DNA of 38,155 bases from Asparagopsis taxiformis (GCA_030407315.1 JALQPE010000093.1:1-38155); one strand, 5' to 3'; counted from the first letter of the stretch, positions 8,800 through 18,155 are shown. Translations and numbers: made by a program. Notes: generated by a model from the letters alone, not told the origin.

Positions 8800-11261
8800 C
8801 GTGACAGAGGGGACGCCAAGAACTTCTCAGCACTCTGTTTCGCTTCTGTCGTGACCCTCATGTCAGTGTTGTTTGAAAGAATTACACGTGACATGACTGC
8901 ACACAGCTTTGGAAGCGATCGTGCCACACACAATTTGTCCATGTCACTGCCGACGAAAACACGGTGCTCAGGCAAGCTCATAGCTGCTTTTCCCGTTGCG
9001 AAAGTGCCAGAGAATGGATCGACAACAATATCACCAGGCTGTGAATGCTGGCTGATCAACTCCATCATGAGAGCGACGCTCTTCTGCTCTGCACGAACTC
9101 TGACCGTAGCACCGGTTGTGCTCCTTGTTCGCCACACCATCTCATTCGAATCGATGGCGGGCATATTGATGGTGACGTTGCACCACGCCGGGTACGTGCC
9201 GTCCATGTATCCGTGGTTCCTATAGGCCACCATCTCGCTTCCAGTCTTGAACGGAACACCTCGCTTCCAGAAGTGGATAGCGACCTCTGCCATGTTCATG
9301 CGTTGGTACCTCTTCCGCCCCGGCATTTGATAGAGGTGCCCAGGTAGTCGGACAAACAACAGAGGTACCTCGTCAACGAAGAAAACTGAATTCCGAACGA
9401 CGTCCTCCTCCTCCTCGTCCTCCTCCTCCTCCTCATCCGCACTTTCTTCGCCACTGTGCTGCGATGCTTCGGAGTCCGAATTCATGGACGTAACCTCTTC
9501 TTCATCCGACCCGTCATCACTGGCAGCAGCATCGGTTGGGCCTTCTGACTGCGGTCCTTTGTACGTTTCCAAGTAATGGAACCATTCGTAGAACTGCAAA
9601 ACGGAGCAGAACACGATGCCGTGGCCACCGGGGCGCAACAGCTCGTCAAACACTTCGATGCTAGCCTGCATATCTTCTGCAGTTAGCCTGTCGTACGAAG
9701 AGTTGGAATCGTTCCTCTTACGACGAACATTGTAGGGCGGATCTGTCAGAATGAGCTGAACGTTGCCCGTGATGGGCACGTGTTCTCGGCTCTCGTCGGC
9801 ACTGACCAAATCTTCGAAAGGGACGTCATACACCCGGCAATACTGACTCATTTTCGAAAGAAAGTCCTTTGCGAGAGCCTGCCCTTCACTTTCCTGCTCT
9901 TCTGTCGCATGGGGTGACGGTGACGGGGGAGACGGCCCTTGGGCAGTAAGACTGGTCCTCCCAGGTCCAAGTTGAAGCCTGGTTGTGTGTCTTGTCGACG
10001 GAACCAAACCTCTCCCTCCTGTGTTGCGACGAGTGGGAGTGTCATCAACCGGCTTGGGGACCTTTTCTGCGTCCGCGGCTTGTGGTGCCGGGCGGAGGAC
10101 AGCCATAACGTCTTCGTCGAGGGTGTCAAAGTACGCTGGCAGCTTGTCCGGATTTCCGCTTGACAAGTATATTTCCAGCGCCCCCCAGCGGTCGGACTCC
10201 GGCCAGGTGTACAGGTCCGGGTTGACGATAAGAAACTGCAACCGGTCGAAGAACTTCCTCACAAGGTCCCTAAATACACTGTGCTGCGCACTGGTTCTTG
10301 TCTCTACTTTTCCACCATATCCATCAGGATGAGATAGGGGAGCTTTGTCGTGGTAGAGATCTAGCTTCTGCTCTATCGGTGCGAATAGACCTTCATCGAG
10401 CACGTCAAACCAATGCTCACTGCTGTCGAAAATGATGTACGGCGCCATCAACTCTTCGAAGCTGGAAAACTTTGCGGCGAAGGCCACATCGGTCCAAGCA
10501 TGGTATAAAACTTGAACCACGTAACAAGCTCGATTAGTGCTTTTCCGATGGGCTGGGACGCGTGCGGCTTCGTTCCCCTCCTCGGCCGCGTCGCCTATTC
10601 GGCGACGCGGCAGGTTCTTGTTGTGATTTCGGATGATAGACAACGCTTGGAAATACATCAATACCTCGAACGTTTCCGGTGGAGCAAGAACGAAGGCGCT
10701 TGGTTCCCCGCGCTGCGGCGCCTGTAGTGGCGAAGGAAGCATGTTACATCCAATAAGGAAGGTCTGCGGCACGATCCCAGAAAGGATGCAGTGCTCAACC
10801 CATTGCCCGATACGCTCATCCTGTCTTGAAAACTCGGCAATCGGTAATGCCAGACGAACAATCTGCTTGGCTCGCTCAACGTTCATCTCTGCCATGACGA
10901 TTTCGGCAACATCCGCCTCGACTCCAGCATTCTTCGAACGACCGCTGAAGGCCATGCTGAGTCGACCTTGCAGCGCCAGAAATTGTTCTTCCGTGCCCTG
11001 CGCAACCCAAGCGCCAAGGTCCGCGTATGTGAAACCTCCCGGCTTGTCCGTCAAGTCTGCGAAACTTGAGTGGGCGAACAAATCCAGCAAGAGGCGGAGG
11101 AAGTCTTTGCCAGCGAGAGTAGTTTCGCGGGCGGCGCGACCTACGTTTCGACGTGTACCCATGTCACTAGAATCCTCCCAAGGGCTAGCGGGTTCGCGCA
11201 GAATTGGCACGGTTGCGTCGTCAACGATCGGATTGCTGTTGCGCCTGCGCTTATTCGTCAT
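8601..11261 (-). CDS. DNA amino-methyltransferase (DPPY), N-terminal part of methyltransferase-SET protein 1
   Basis: This is a beta-class (permuted) N6-adenine/N4-cytosine type DNA methyltransferase. The DPPY catalytic motif is at residues 507-510 (LILTDPPYN), and the SAM-binding FxG region is at 748-752 (VVDPFSGTF). The second Gly of the usual FxGxG is replaced by an aromatic residue, as also in the paralogue. Between them lies a low-complexity acidic insert of Asp/Glu runs. Residues 1-420 form a helical region I do not recognise, followed by a Pro/Ser/Thr-rich linker. The ATG at 11261 heads a basic MTNKRRRNSNP tail. The last part of this frame (after about 8830) is probably out of frame, and the true protein continues into the SET domain. 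The gene is bracketed by inverted copies of the ~205-bp repeat and runs divergently from the ParB-like/dioxygenase gene A. Adenine versus cytosine specificity cannot be told from the motif. Confidence 0.88.
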   Translation of the reverse strand: MTNKRRRNSNPIVDDATVPILREPASPWEDSSDMGTRRNVGRAARETTLAGKDFLRLLLDLFAHSSFADLTDKPGGFTYADLGAWVAQGTEEQFLALQGRLSMAFSGRSKNAGVEADVAEIVMAEMNVERAKQIVRLALPIAEFSRQDERIGQWVEHCILSGIVPQTFLIGCNMLPSPLQAPQRGEPSAFVLAPPETFEVLMYFQALSIIRNHNKNLPRRRIGDAAEEGNEAARVPAHRKSTNRACYVVQVLYHAWTDVAFAAKFSSFEELMAPYIIFDSSEHWFDVLDEGLFAPIEQKLDLYHDKAPLSHPDGYGGKVETRTSAQHSVFRDLVRKFFDRLQFLIVNPDLYTWPESDRWGALEIYLSSGNPDKLPAYFDTLDEDVMAVLRPAPQAADAEKVPKPVDDTPTRRNTGGRGLVPSTRHTTRLQLGPGRTSLTAQGPSPPSPSPHATEEQESEGQALAKDFLSKMSQYCRVYDVPFEDLVSADESREHVPITGNVQLILTDPPYNVRRKRNDSNSSYDRLTAEDMQASIEVFDELLRPGGHGIVFCSVLQFYEWFHYLETYKGPQSEGPTDAAASDDGSDEEEVTSMNSDSEASQHSGEESADEEEEEDEEEEDVVRNSVFFVDEVPLLFVRLPGHLYQMPGRKRYQRMNMAEVAIHFWKRGVPFKTGSEMVAYRNHGYMDGTYPAWCNVTINMPAIDSNEMVWRTRSTTGATVRVRAEQKSVALMMELISQHSQPGDIVVDPFSGTFATGKAAMSLPEHRVFVGSDMDKLCVARSLPKLCAVMSRVILSNNTDMRVTTEAKQSAEKFLASPLSRCVRRGNAGSSNPHLAFPCTRGSRNIFGSTSGSCAQSRLRRTSTWKNRYIIGHLPCAAGCKLKTLA

Positions 11262-11590
11262 AATGGAATGAGTGGAAATTCGGTACAGGATGGCGACCGC
11301 TCGGCGAGACAGTCAAATTTGACGACGTATCTCGTGACGTTTGCACTCTTTCGTGAGGAACACTGGTTGATATCGAACGGAACAGAGTATACGGGTACAC
11401 AGCACTGGAAAGGTCTTGAAACCCGTAACCGGTGTAGGTAATAAGTTGTGACGGATACGTGGTAGACAAAAATTTTAAAAAGATTGTGATTCCCTGTCTT
11501 TGAGGGTTGTACTGCACGGCCGCCATGGCGGCTGTGACTGCAGTCACATAGGTTGTCACAGGTGCATCACGCTTACCAGGTGAGCGACAT
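11262..11590. other. Presumed 5' flank of methyltransferase-SET gene 1
   Basis: No coding frame or RNA gene is supported. This short stretch should hold the promoter of the minus-strand methyltransferase gene, but no TATA-like or other element can be named with confidence. Confidence 0.35.
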
Positions 11591-11792
11591 CCGGACGGCC
11601 ACTGGACATGGGGATGTCCAGCTCAGATGCATTGCTGGCCAGACCAGAAATTCTACAATTTCGGGCAGCAAAAATATTGCAAAAAAACATCGATTTGGGC
11701 GGTCGATTGTGCCGTACGGCACACCCCCATCTCAAAAACATGTTCACATGTGCATGTTTTTGAGAATAGCCCAAATTTTAATTCAAATCAGG
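11591..11792 (+). repeat. Right copy of the ~205-bp palindrome-rich repeat (inverted partner of 7636-7841)
   Basis: It runs from a GGATGTCCAGCTCAGATGC segment through CATCGATTTGGGCGGTCGAT, the palindrome GTGCCGTACGGCAC and the 12-bp hairpin CTCAAAAACATG / CATGTTTTTGAG to the end TTTTAATTCAAATCAGG. The outer 83 bases are the reverse complement of the left copy. Together the two copies behave like long terminal inverted repeats of a ~4.16-kb element carrying the methyltransferase-SET gene. Confidence 0.8.
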
Positions 11793-12088
11793 ATGCAGAT
11801 ATTCGTCTTCTAGCATTGTCAGAACACATTCGTATAACCACATTTGGAGAACCTGAGCCCAGAGCTATCGGTTTTGGCGGGAGCTAAGCCATATCTCATA
11901 TAATCAGTAACTACTTCCCGCCAGCTGAGTGGTGGAACCCCTGCTATTTCTACCAACGAGACATACGGGGTGTCAACTCGGCAATCGTATATGATTTGGG
12001 TGCTAAATTTATTCAAGAGACGAATGGGCTTCGAAAAGGAGCCCAACAACGTCTTCTTGTGATCCATGGGTATAGGACTACTCTATTC

Positions 12089-12328
12089 TTCTCCAGGCTT
12101 CCACCATAGCCTCCTCCACCACCTCCGTTAATGGATCGAATATCCGAACCGCACCTCAACATGCTTTTCTTCTCATCCATGGGTACTGACATCTGCGAGA
12201 TGTGAGTCACATGTTCTCCAGGCTTGCACCATAGCCTCCTCCACCACCTCCGTTAATGGCAACATGTGAGATGTCAGTACCGGACAAGTTCTCCAGGCTT
12301 CCTCCGTAGCCACCTCCTCCACTCCGTC
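12089..12328 (-). repeat. Three copies of a Gly-rich-coding tandem repeat
   Basis: A ~45-base unit beginning TTCTCCAGGCTTCCACCATA recurs at 12089-12134, 12214-12259 and 12289-12328. Read on the minus strand it gives GGGGGGYGGSLEN-like peptides, linked by a SGTDISHVAIN-like segment between two copies, but stop codons break the reading. The arms GGTACTGACATC (12182-12193) and GATGTCAGTACC (12270-12281), with TCACATGTT and AACATGTGA just inside, form an inverted repeat around copy 2. It may be a relic of a glycine-rich protein gene or a repeat with chance coding; no intact gene is supported. Confidence 0.6.
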
Positions 12329-12811
12329 TGTGGGAATCAACACAACATCACCACTGCGTCTTACCTCACATCCACATCTCTCCGGGATGAAAACGGACGG
12401 ACGACATAGGGTTTGTAGACGTTTAGAATCTTGTTAGAAAAAAGTAAACGAAAGAGAAGTTCTCTTTCATGGAATGATATCTCGTCCCTGTCGCAATATG
12501 TTCCATTTTCATTTTCTCGGGTTGCACACCCATCATGGGTGATCAAGGCCTGGATCGAACCCTCCGAGGGTCTTCGATGGATAGGACAGATAGTGGAAGG
12601 CTTTTAAGCCTGTGACCAAGCGGCTATTGATTGGTTGGAGGAAGGAAATTACAGAGGAAATATAGCTGAGTACGGTGCTCGCGATAGCTGTTAGGTTAAA
12701 GTCAAATATGTTTTTCGATTATTTTTCGTACGGAAATGGCTTCGAAAGACGATGGAGAGCATCGTCATGAAGGAGAGGATTCTTTCTGCTTGTTAGAATC
12801 GGTTTAGAGGA
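12329..12811. other. Intergenic stretch, nothing firm
   Basis: No credible open frame. A minus-strand tRNA-like stretch near 12536-12636 has a GGTTCGATCC B-box-like segment but does not fold as a proper tRNA. The rest is AT-rich and unassigned. Confidence 0.35.
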
Positions 12812-13874
12812 GATAGCTAATGCATTACTGGCCAGCCCAGAACTTGTAGAATTTCGGGCAGGAAAAAAATTGCAAAATTTTATCGATTTAGGCGGTCGAA
12901 AGTGCCGTACGGCACACCCCCATCTCAAAAACATGTTCACATGTGCATGTTTTTGAGAATAGCCCAAATTTAATTCAAATCAAGGTGTCTAATTTGGCCA
13001 GAACGGCCCCAGGCACCGGCCGCCGCCCCGAGTGGGGTTGTCACTGGCTTCTGTAGGCACTAACTGTAAGGCTAAATGGCGTCTGACGAAGGGTCAATTT
13101 CAGGCTCAATACGCCAGGGACAGGTCTTGGTCCTTGTTCCATCATGGTCCCGCCTCACTCTCTCACGACCAACCTGAAATGGACGTCCGGTGGATGTCCA
13201 GCTCGATTGCACTGCTGGCCAGCCCAGAAATTCTAAAATTTCGGGCACAAAAAAATTGTAAAAAATCATCGATTTGGGCGGGTCGATTGTGCCGTACGGC
13301 ACACCCCCATCTCAAAAACATGTTCACATGTGCATGTTTTTGAGAATAGCCCAAATTTTAATTCAAATCAGGGTGTCTAATTTGGCCACAACGGCCCCAG
13401 GAACCGGAGCCGCCGCCCCGAGCGGGGTCATCACTGGCTTCTGTAAGCACTAACTGTAAGGCTAAATGGCGCCGAAAGATGGGTCGATTCCAGGCTTCAA
13501 GCCTAAGTTATGCTAGGTACGCATCTTCTTCCGTGTTTCATAATGGTCCCGCCTTACTCCCTCAACACAAACACTACTCACCCATCACGTTACTCATATT
13601 CCGTGCACTTTATATTAGTAGTGATCCCGCCTGCTTAGTTACTGCAATGCGTGGATGTAGGCAGCACACGATCAACCTGAAATGGACGTCCGGTGGATGT
13701 CCAGCTCGATTGCACTGCTGGCCAGCCCAGAAATTCTAAAATTTCGGGCACAAAAAATCTTGCAAAAATCAACGATTTGGGCGGGTCGATTGTGCCGTAC
13801 GGCACACCCCCATCTCAAAAACATGTTCACATGTGCATGTTTTTGAGAATAGCCCAAATTTTAACTCAAATCAG
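12812..13874 (+). repeat. Left direct array: three copies of the palindrome-rich repeat
   Basis: Copies lie at about 12812-12983, 13167-13372 and 13670-13874, all in the plus orientation. They are separated by two kinds of spacer. The short one carries GACGAAGGGTCAATTTCAGG; the long one carries GATGGGTCGATTCCAGGC and about 200 further bases. Each spacer starts GTGTCTAATTTGGCCA. Each copy has the GTGCCGTACGGCAC palindrome and the CTCAAAAACATG hairpin. Order: copy, short spacer, copy, long spacer, copy. The same order recurs to the right of ParB-like gene A at 18928-20031. Confidence 0.85.
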
Positions 13875-14223
13875 GGTGTTCCCCGGATAAAGGGGTGCTC
13901 GCAGCCGCCCCAAAAGCCGCCTAGCTTGACAGCTGTAATTTTAACACATTACACATCAAGGACACTGCCTGCTTCACGCCACCTCGTCAGGTTTCGAGAG
14001 CCCGACTCGGGCCCGTTCTGAACGGACACTCACATCTCGATTGCCTGTCTTGCATTCCAGCGGTCACGATAGGTGTGTACCTAACAAAATTTCGGTTGTA
14101 TTGTGTTATTATTTCCAGCGATTGGCGTTCACGACCATTCTTCAACTTAACGTGAAACATACCATCCACATCACTCGAATACGTCAACGTCAACCATCTC
14201 TTTTCCTTTCCAACTCAACAACC

Positions 14224-15834
14224 ATGGCGGATACGCATTTCAGCAGTTTGTTTTCAACGGTTTGCGGCGATCAAGTGAGCGCGTCAGCGGAGTCGCGCGG
14301 ACTCAAGCGCGGCGTCGATGTCGACTTGTTTGCGGACGTGGACGGTGCGGCTGTGCATATTGGGACGGCTTCGGTGAGCACTGCTGGTGGCGATGTTGGC
14401 CTTCCGCGCACGCTGCACAACCACAAGCTGCCGGAAACCGACGAGGCCGACTATATCGTCGTGCGCAACATTGCGACTAAGGACAAGTTCAAGGACCTCC
14501 CGTTCCCGTACATGTTTGATGGCGCCGAGGGACCGCCGGAGACGATGGGTGGAGCATACGCCGCGGCGTTTTACCCTTGGGATACTCGGATGATGCGCCC
14601 CGCTGCGGAGGATGGCTCTAGCGACATTCGTACCCCTGCTGCAGCGTCAAACTTCAACGCAGCGACGAACCAGGCCAGCTCGGGACGGATGCCCAGTACC
14701 GGTCCAGCAGGCGAAATCACTGGTTCGGGGGGTACGAAGCATCCAGCACGCTCCGTCCCGGTTTCGGGAGGCACGAAGCGCCCTGCTCGCTCTGCCAGAG
14801 CCTCCAGTGGAGGCACGAAGCACCCTGCTCGCTCCAACGTCACCGAAGCTACTACGCAGGACGTAACCGAGGTGGACGACGAACCGGAGGTGGCGGAAAG
14901 CATTCGTGAGCAGCAGGGGACGCAAATTATGGTGCCCAAGTTTGTGACGTCGGATTACGTCGGAGAAGGAGCGACTGTGTTGGTGAGGCAGCTAGTGGAA
15001 CCGGCCGTGACCCTTCGCGATGTCAAAGAAGACCACGTGGAGGACCTGCGCAACAATATGTTGGCGGTGGGGTATGTGAGCTCTTCGCGTATCACTGTGA
15101 CGGTGCTGAGGTCGCAGAACACGCATTTGTCCGCCGACACGCGTCTGTTCCAGAATGGCAAATTCCATGCCAATGCGAACGTGACCGTGATCGACGGACT
15201 GCATCGTCTCAATGCTATGCATAGCATTGCGGATGACTTCACGCGCCTCACCCGTATGCACAGAACCAAGCTGCCACAGGAGGCAAACCGCTTGCGCTGG
15301 GTTACTCAGCCTCTGGATGTGTACTACCTTCGCCGCAAGGACGACAGTGATCTCCAGCCTCATGAGATCATCCACAAGAGTGCAGAGTCGAACCATACGA
15401 CTGGGACGCAACTGACGGAGCGCTCCCTGGTTCGAATCTTGTCGTCCATCCAGCAGTTCATCCGTACGATTGCTGTTGCAAACAACGTGGAAAACGCTGG
15501 CGACTTGCGTGAGTCTGATGTCATCCGAACATTGTTCGAGGCGCAGTTCATGGGGATGATGAATTCGACGAACACGGCTCGGCGGTGGACGCGTTTGGCT
15601 ATAGCAACGCTGAAGCATCCTGTTCTCGACGACGTGTTGCGTGAGCTGAACAATTCCGAGCGCCGCAACGAGATTGGGATAACGCACCTGGACCACAAGA
15701 TAGTGCGCGAGTTGCTGGAAGAAAACTTTGTCTTCGTCTTGCGTGGTCTTTCGGAGTACTTGAACCCTGCTCATGGCGGACGTCCGGATGGACGCTTTGA
15801 CGTGAACGACTTTATACATACGTCCGTCGCGTGA
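14224..15834 (+). CDS. ParB/sulfiredoxin-fold protein, N-terminal part of gene A
   Basis: The ATG at 14224 is chosen because it sits in ACCATGG and begins MADTHFSSLF; the frame is open upstream to 14041 but gives no plausible domain. Residues 1-90 are polar. Residues 150-220 hold three GGTKHPARS-like basic repeats. A ParB-like domain follows at about 240-360, with a segment reading VEDLRNNMLAVGYVSSSRI and the signature IDGLHRLNAM (G325-x-H327-R328) typical of the ParB/Srx superfamily. A helical region follows to residue 536. In bacteria ParB domains bind palindromic parS sites, and related folds act as nucleases or nucleotide-binding modules; the role here is unknown. The frame ends at 15834 but overlaps in the -1 frame with the dioxygenase part. 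Paralogue B carries both halves in one frame, so A is probably one protein with a break between 15801 and 15832. Confidence 0.8.
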   Translation: MADTHFSSLFSTVCGDQVSASAESRGLKRGVDVDLFADVDGAAVHIGTASVSTAGGDVGLPRTLHNHKLPETDEADYIVVRNIATKDKFKDLPFPYMFDGAEGPPETMGGAYAAAFYPWDTRMMRPAAEDGSSDIRTPAAASNFNAATNQASSGRMPSTGPAGEITGSGGTKHPARSVPVSGGTKRPARSARASSGGTKHPARSNVTEATTQDVTEVDDEPEVAESIREQQGTQIMVPKFVTSDYVGEGATVLVRQLVEPAVTLRDVKEDHVEDLRNNMLAVGYVSSSRITVTVLRSQNTHLSADTRLFQNGKFHANANVTVIDGLHRLNAMHSIADDFTRLTRMHRTKLPQEANRLRWVTQPLDVYYLRRKDDSDLQPHEIIHKSAESNHTTGTQLTERSLVRILSSIQQFIRTIAVANNVENAGDLRESDVIRTLFEAQFMGMMNSTNTARRWTRLAIATLKHPVLDDVLRELNNSERRNEIGITHLDHKIVRELLEENFVFVLRGLSEYLNPAHGGRPDGRFDVNDFIHTSVA

Positions 15835-18155
15835 CTGCAATAGCAAATTCTCTGTACGCTGCGTTTGGGCGCCCAAAGAGTATTATGCGCAAGTCATTTC
15901 TGAGCACAGAGATGGCAATTGGGTCGGTTAAGCAGCCGAAGGAGTTGCAATGGCATCTCACCAATGCCATTGCAATGTATAGAGGGGACGACCGGAGCAG
16001 TGAGGTTCGAATGCGACGGAGAACCACGCGTTTACAGGATTTGGAAACGAACTTGAAAGAGTTTTTCAATCCGACATTGAAGAAGAAGACTAAGGCTCGA
16101 CGCAAACGCCGCCCTTCTGCTGCCAATGTGAGACTCACTCACAAGAAGCAGCGGAATGTCGAACATGAGCCTGCTTCGCATGGCATCCGCCGCCGTTCAC
16201 AGCGACTTCGCTCGACGGGGAGCACACGCCTCGAGGAAGAAGAGCCGGTTGTGGTACAACAATCCGCCGGGGAAGAAGAGCAGGCCGTTGTTGATAAACC
16301 CACCGATCAACAACAAGCCACTGCTTCCGGTGATGAGGTTGACGAAGACTCCGCCCGTTCCCCCGATTCTGCCGTTGAGATTGTCCCCCAAGATAACCAA
16401 CGTGCTGGTGCGACTCCCTCCAACCAAGAATCTGTCCATACCGCTTCGGACGAGGAAGACAAACAGGGTGCAGACGAGGGCCAAGTCGAAAGCAAGGGGG
16501 TCCGCGAAGTGACAATTACATTCACTGTTCCGGAAGGAGTGGAAGTCGATGAAGACGGTTACATCGTTCGTGACTCTCCTTCTGAAGACGACCTCCTCTT
16601 CGACGACCGTATGCCGTCTCTTCCTGACGATTTCGAAGACCGAGCCGAAGGGCATCATCTGGCGCAGCGTCCCGCGGATGTCATCGCATCGGTGAGGGTT
16701 GGCTGTCTGCCCCCGATTGAGCTCAGGTTGTTATTGGAGAGTGTGGAAATCGATGAGGAGGGCAGAGAGGTGAGGTATTTGAAGCAAGTGGCGATGGACC
16801 CTGTGTTTGAGGGGCTGCATATTCCGGAAGAACATCGGGCTCGTGTGCTATTCGAAATCGATCACGTCTATCCGATGTTCTTCGCAGCGTGGAAGATGGC
16901 TGCCAAGGCGATGTGTGAGCCTACATCGACGTTTCTACCCTCGAGGCTGGACTTCGCCCAGGTTGCGCGAATGTCTACAAGCTGGAAGGATTCGTATGAG
17001 GCCGGCACTGGTATGGCGTACTTCCACAATTGCCGAACGGAAATCAACGAGCGAGGGTATACGGTGATGCACAATTTCGCGGATGTAAGCTACCTCGATG
17101 CGTCGGACAAGTTCCCATTTGACTTGGGTCTCATGGAAGAAATTCCTAACCAGGAATTGTTTCGGTACTTTTTGGGAACGTGGGAGGGGGAGCAGGTGCA
17201 CAAGGACCCTGGGAACCGGCAGCTGTGGAGTCCCATTGTCAATACGGGGGACGATGAAACAGACGAGAAGAACCGGAATGAGGGGAGGGCTCGCTTCACG
17301 TCTACGCGCCACTGCCTGGTTGACTATGCCGAGAACGATGAGACGCATATCGACCGGTTCAAGTTTGTGACGCGGCGAGCCCTGCTGGATGTGTGGTTGG
17401 GAATCCTTGTCCGGCTGACAGGGCTGGAGGAGTGCGGTTTACCGGGAGAAAAACTTGTCATGCCGGCATCTGGGGGACGGTTTTTGATAACGGGAAAGGG
17501 GTGTCCTCGGCAGGTCCCACACAATGATTTCCCTGTTCCTCCTCGCGACCGCAAAGATCAACTTCCGGGTTACTTTGTTATTGCCAACGGAGATGACCCA
17601 TTCCCTATCTGGGTGTGTCCAGGGTCCCACAAGTACGTCTTTTCCAAAGCGCTGGAATTAGATATGTACGCCAAGACGATGAAGCTGAAGAAGGTAATCG
17701 TTCCGCCACGTTCAGTCTTCATCGGTCACGGCCATGTACAACATGCCGGGGCAGGGCATGTCGACAGAGTTGTGTCACACACGACAACGAGGTATCACAC
17801 GTATTTCAGGAATGCGTCGTATCCGATTCCCGACAATGTTTCGTTTGGTTTCATCAGGCGGTTGGGATTCGAAGAAGAAGTCATCGCCAATGCTCCGCGC
17901 CGGTCTGCCAGGCAAAGTCAACCGGCACCTGTCAATGTTCGCCACAAGACAGTTGTTCCCATCCCGGTCAAGAAAGATGGTAGGCCGAAGACAGGGCAGC
18001 TCGGAATGATGCGGATGAAGACGACAGAACCTCGCAAGGATGTAATGCACACACCGAGTGTGGCCCCGGTAGTGCCTCTTCTGCCGGGACAACCTGGATA
18101 TCTAGTTCACTATCATAGTGAGGACGAAGAGGAAGAACAGTTTTCCGACGGCTAG
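15831..18155 (+). CDS. Fe(II)/2-oxoglutarate dioxygenase, C-terminal part of gene A
   Basis: The frame is open from just after a TGA at 15798-15800; GTG at 15831 is merely the first listed start and is unlikely to be used in a eukaryote. Residues 1-100 continue the ParB-side helical region and end in a basic KKKTKARRKRRP tract (nuclear-localisation-like). An acidic, disordered linker follows to about 240. The dioxygenase region is about 390-670, with ERGYTVMHNF (a PhyH-like N-terminal strand), the metal-binding HND (H564, D566), PGSHK, the distal VQHAG (H638) and R654 in TRYHTYF, which fits the 2-oxoglutarate-binding Arg. The RxHxxL/F pattern is shared with paralogues B and C. Substrate is unknown; oxidation of a methylated base or a protein residue is possible inference. 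Confidence 0.78.
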   Translation: MTAIANSLYAAFGRPKSIMRKSFLSTEMAIGSVKQPKELQWHLTNAIAMYRGDDRSSEVRMRRRTTRLQDLETNLKEFFNPTLKKKTKARRKRRPSAANVRLTHKKQRNVEHEPASHGIRRRSQRLRSTGSTRLEEEEPVVVQQSAGEEEQAVVDKPTDQQQATASGDEVDEDSARSPDSAVEIVPQDNQRAGATPSNQESVHTASDEEDKQGADEGQVESKGVREVTITFTVPEGVEVDEDGYIVRDSPSEDDLLFDDRMPSLPDDFEDRAEGHHLAQRPADVIASVRVGCLPPIELRLLLESVEIDEEGREVRYLKQVAMDPVFEGLHIPEEHRARVLFEIDHVYPMFFAAWKMAAKAMCEPTSTFLPSRLDFAQVARMSTSWKDSYEAGTGMAYFHNCRTEINERGYTVMHNFADVSYLDASDKFPFDLGLMEEIPNQELFRYFLGTWEGEQVHKDPGNRQLWSPIVNTGDDETDEKNRNEGRARFTSTRHCLVDYAENDETHIDRFKFVTRRALLDVWLGILVRLTGLEECGLPGEKLVMPASGGRFLITGKGCPRQVPHNDFPVPPRDRKDQLPGYFVIANGDDPFPIWVCPGSHKYVFSKALELDMYAKTMKLKKVIVPPRSVFIGHGHVQHAGAGHVDRVVSHTTTRYHTYFRNASYPIPDNVSFGFIRRLGFEEEVIANAPRRSARQSQPAPVNVRHKTVVPIPVKKDGRPKTGQLGMMRMKTTEPRKDVMHTPSVAPVVPLLPGQPGYLVHYHSEDEEEEQFSDG

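Noticed and set aside
8600..8830. Spliceosomal introns at the frame junctions
   Set aside because: Several junction windows are only about 15-35 bases wide with continuous coding similarity on both sides, leaving little room for introns; not fully excluded at the wider overlaps.
12536..12636. tRNA-like sequence on the minus strand with a TAGCCGCTTGG A-box-like and GGTTCGATCC B-box-like segment and partly pairing ends
   Set aside because: The T stem does not pair, the anticodon loop is too short and the 3' end is wrong. At best a tRNA-derived SINE relic.
15831..15834. Bacterial-style translational coupling (GTGA overlap) between the two frames of gene A
   Set aside because: Eukaryotic context and gene B carrying both domains in one frame make a one-base break more likely.
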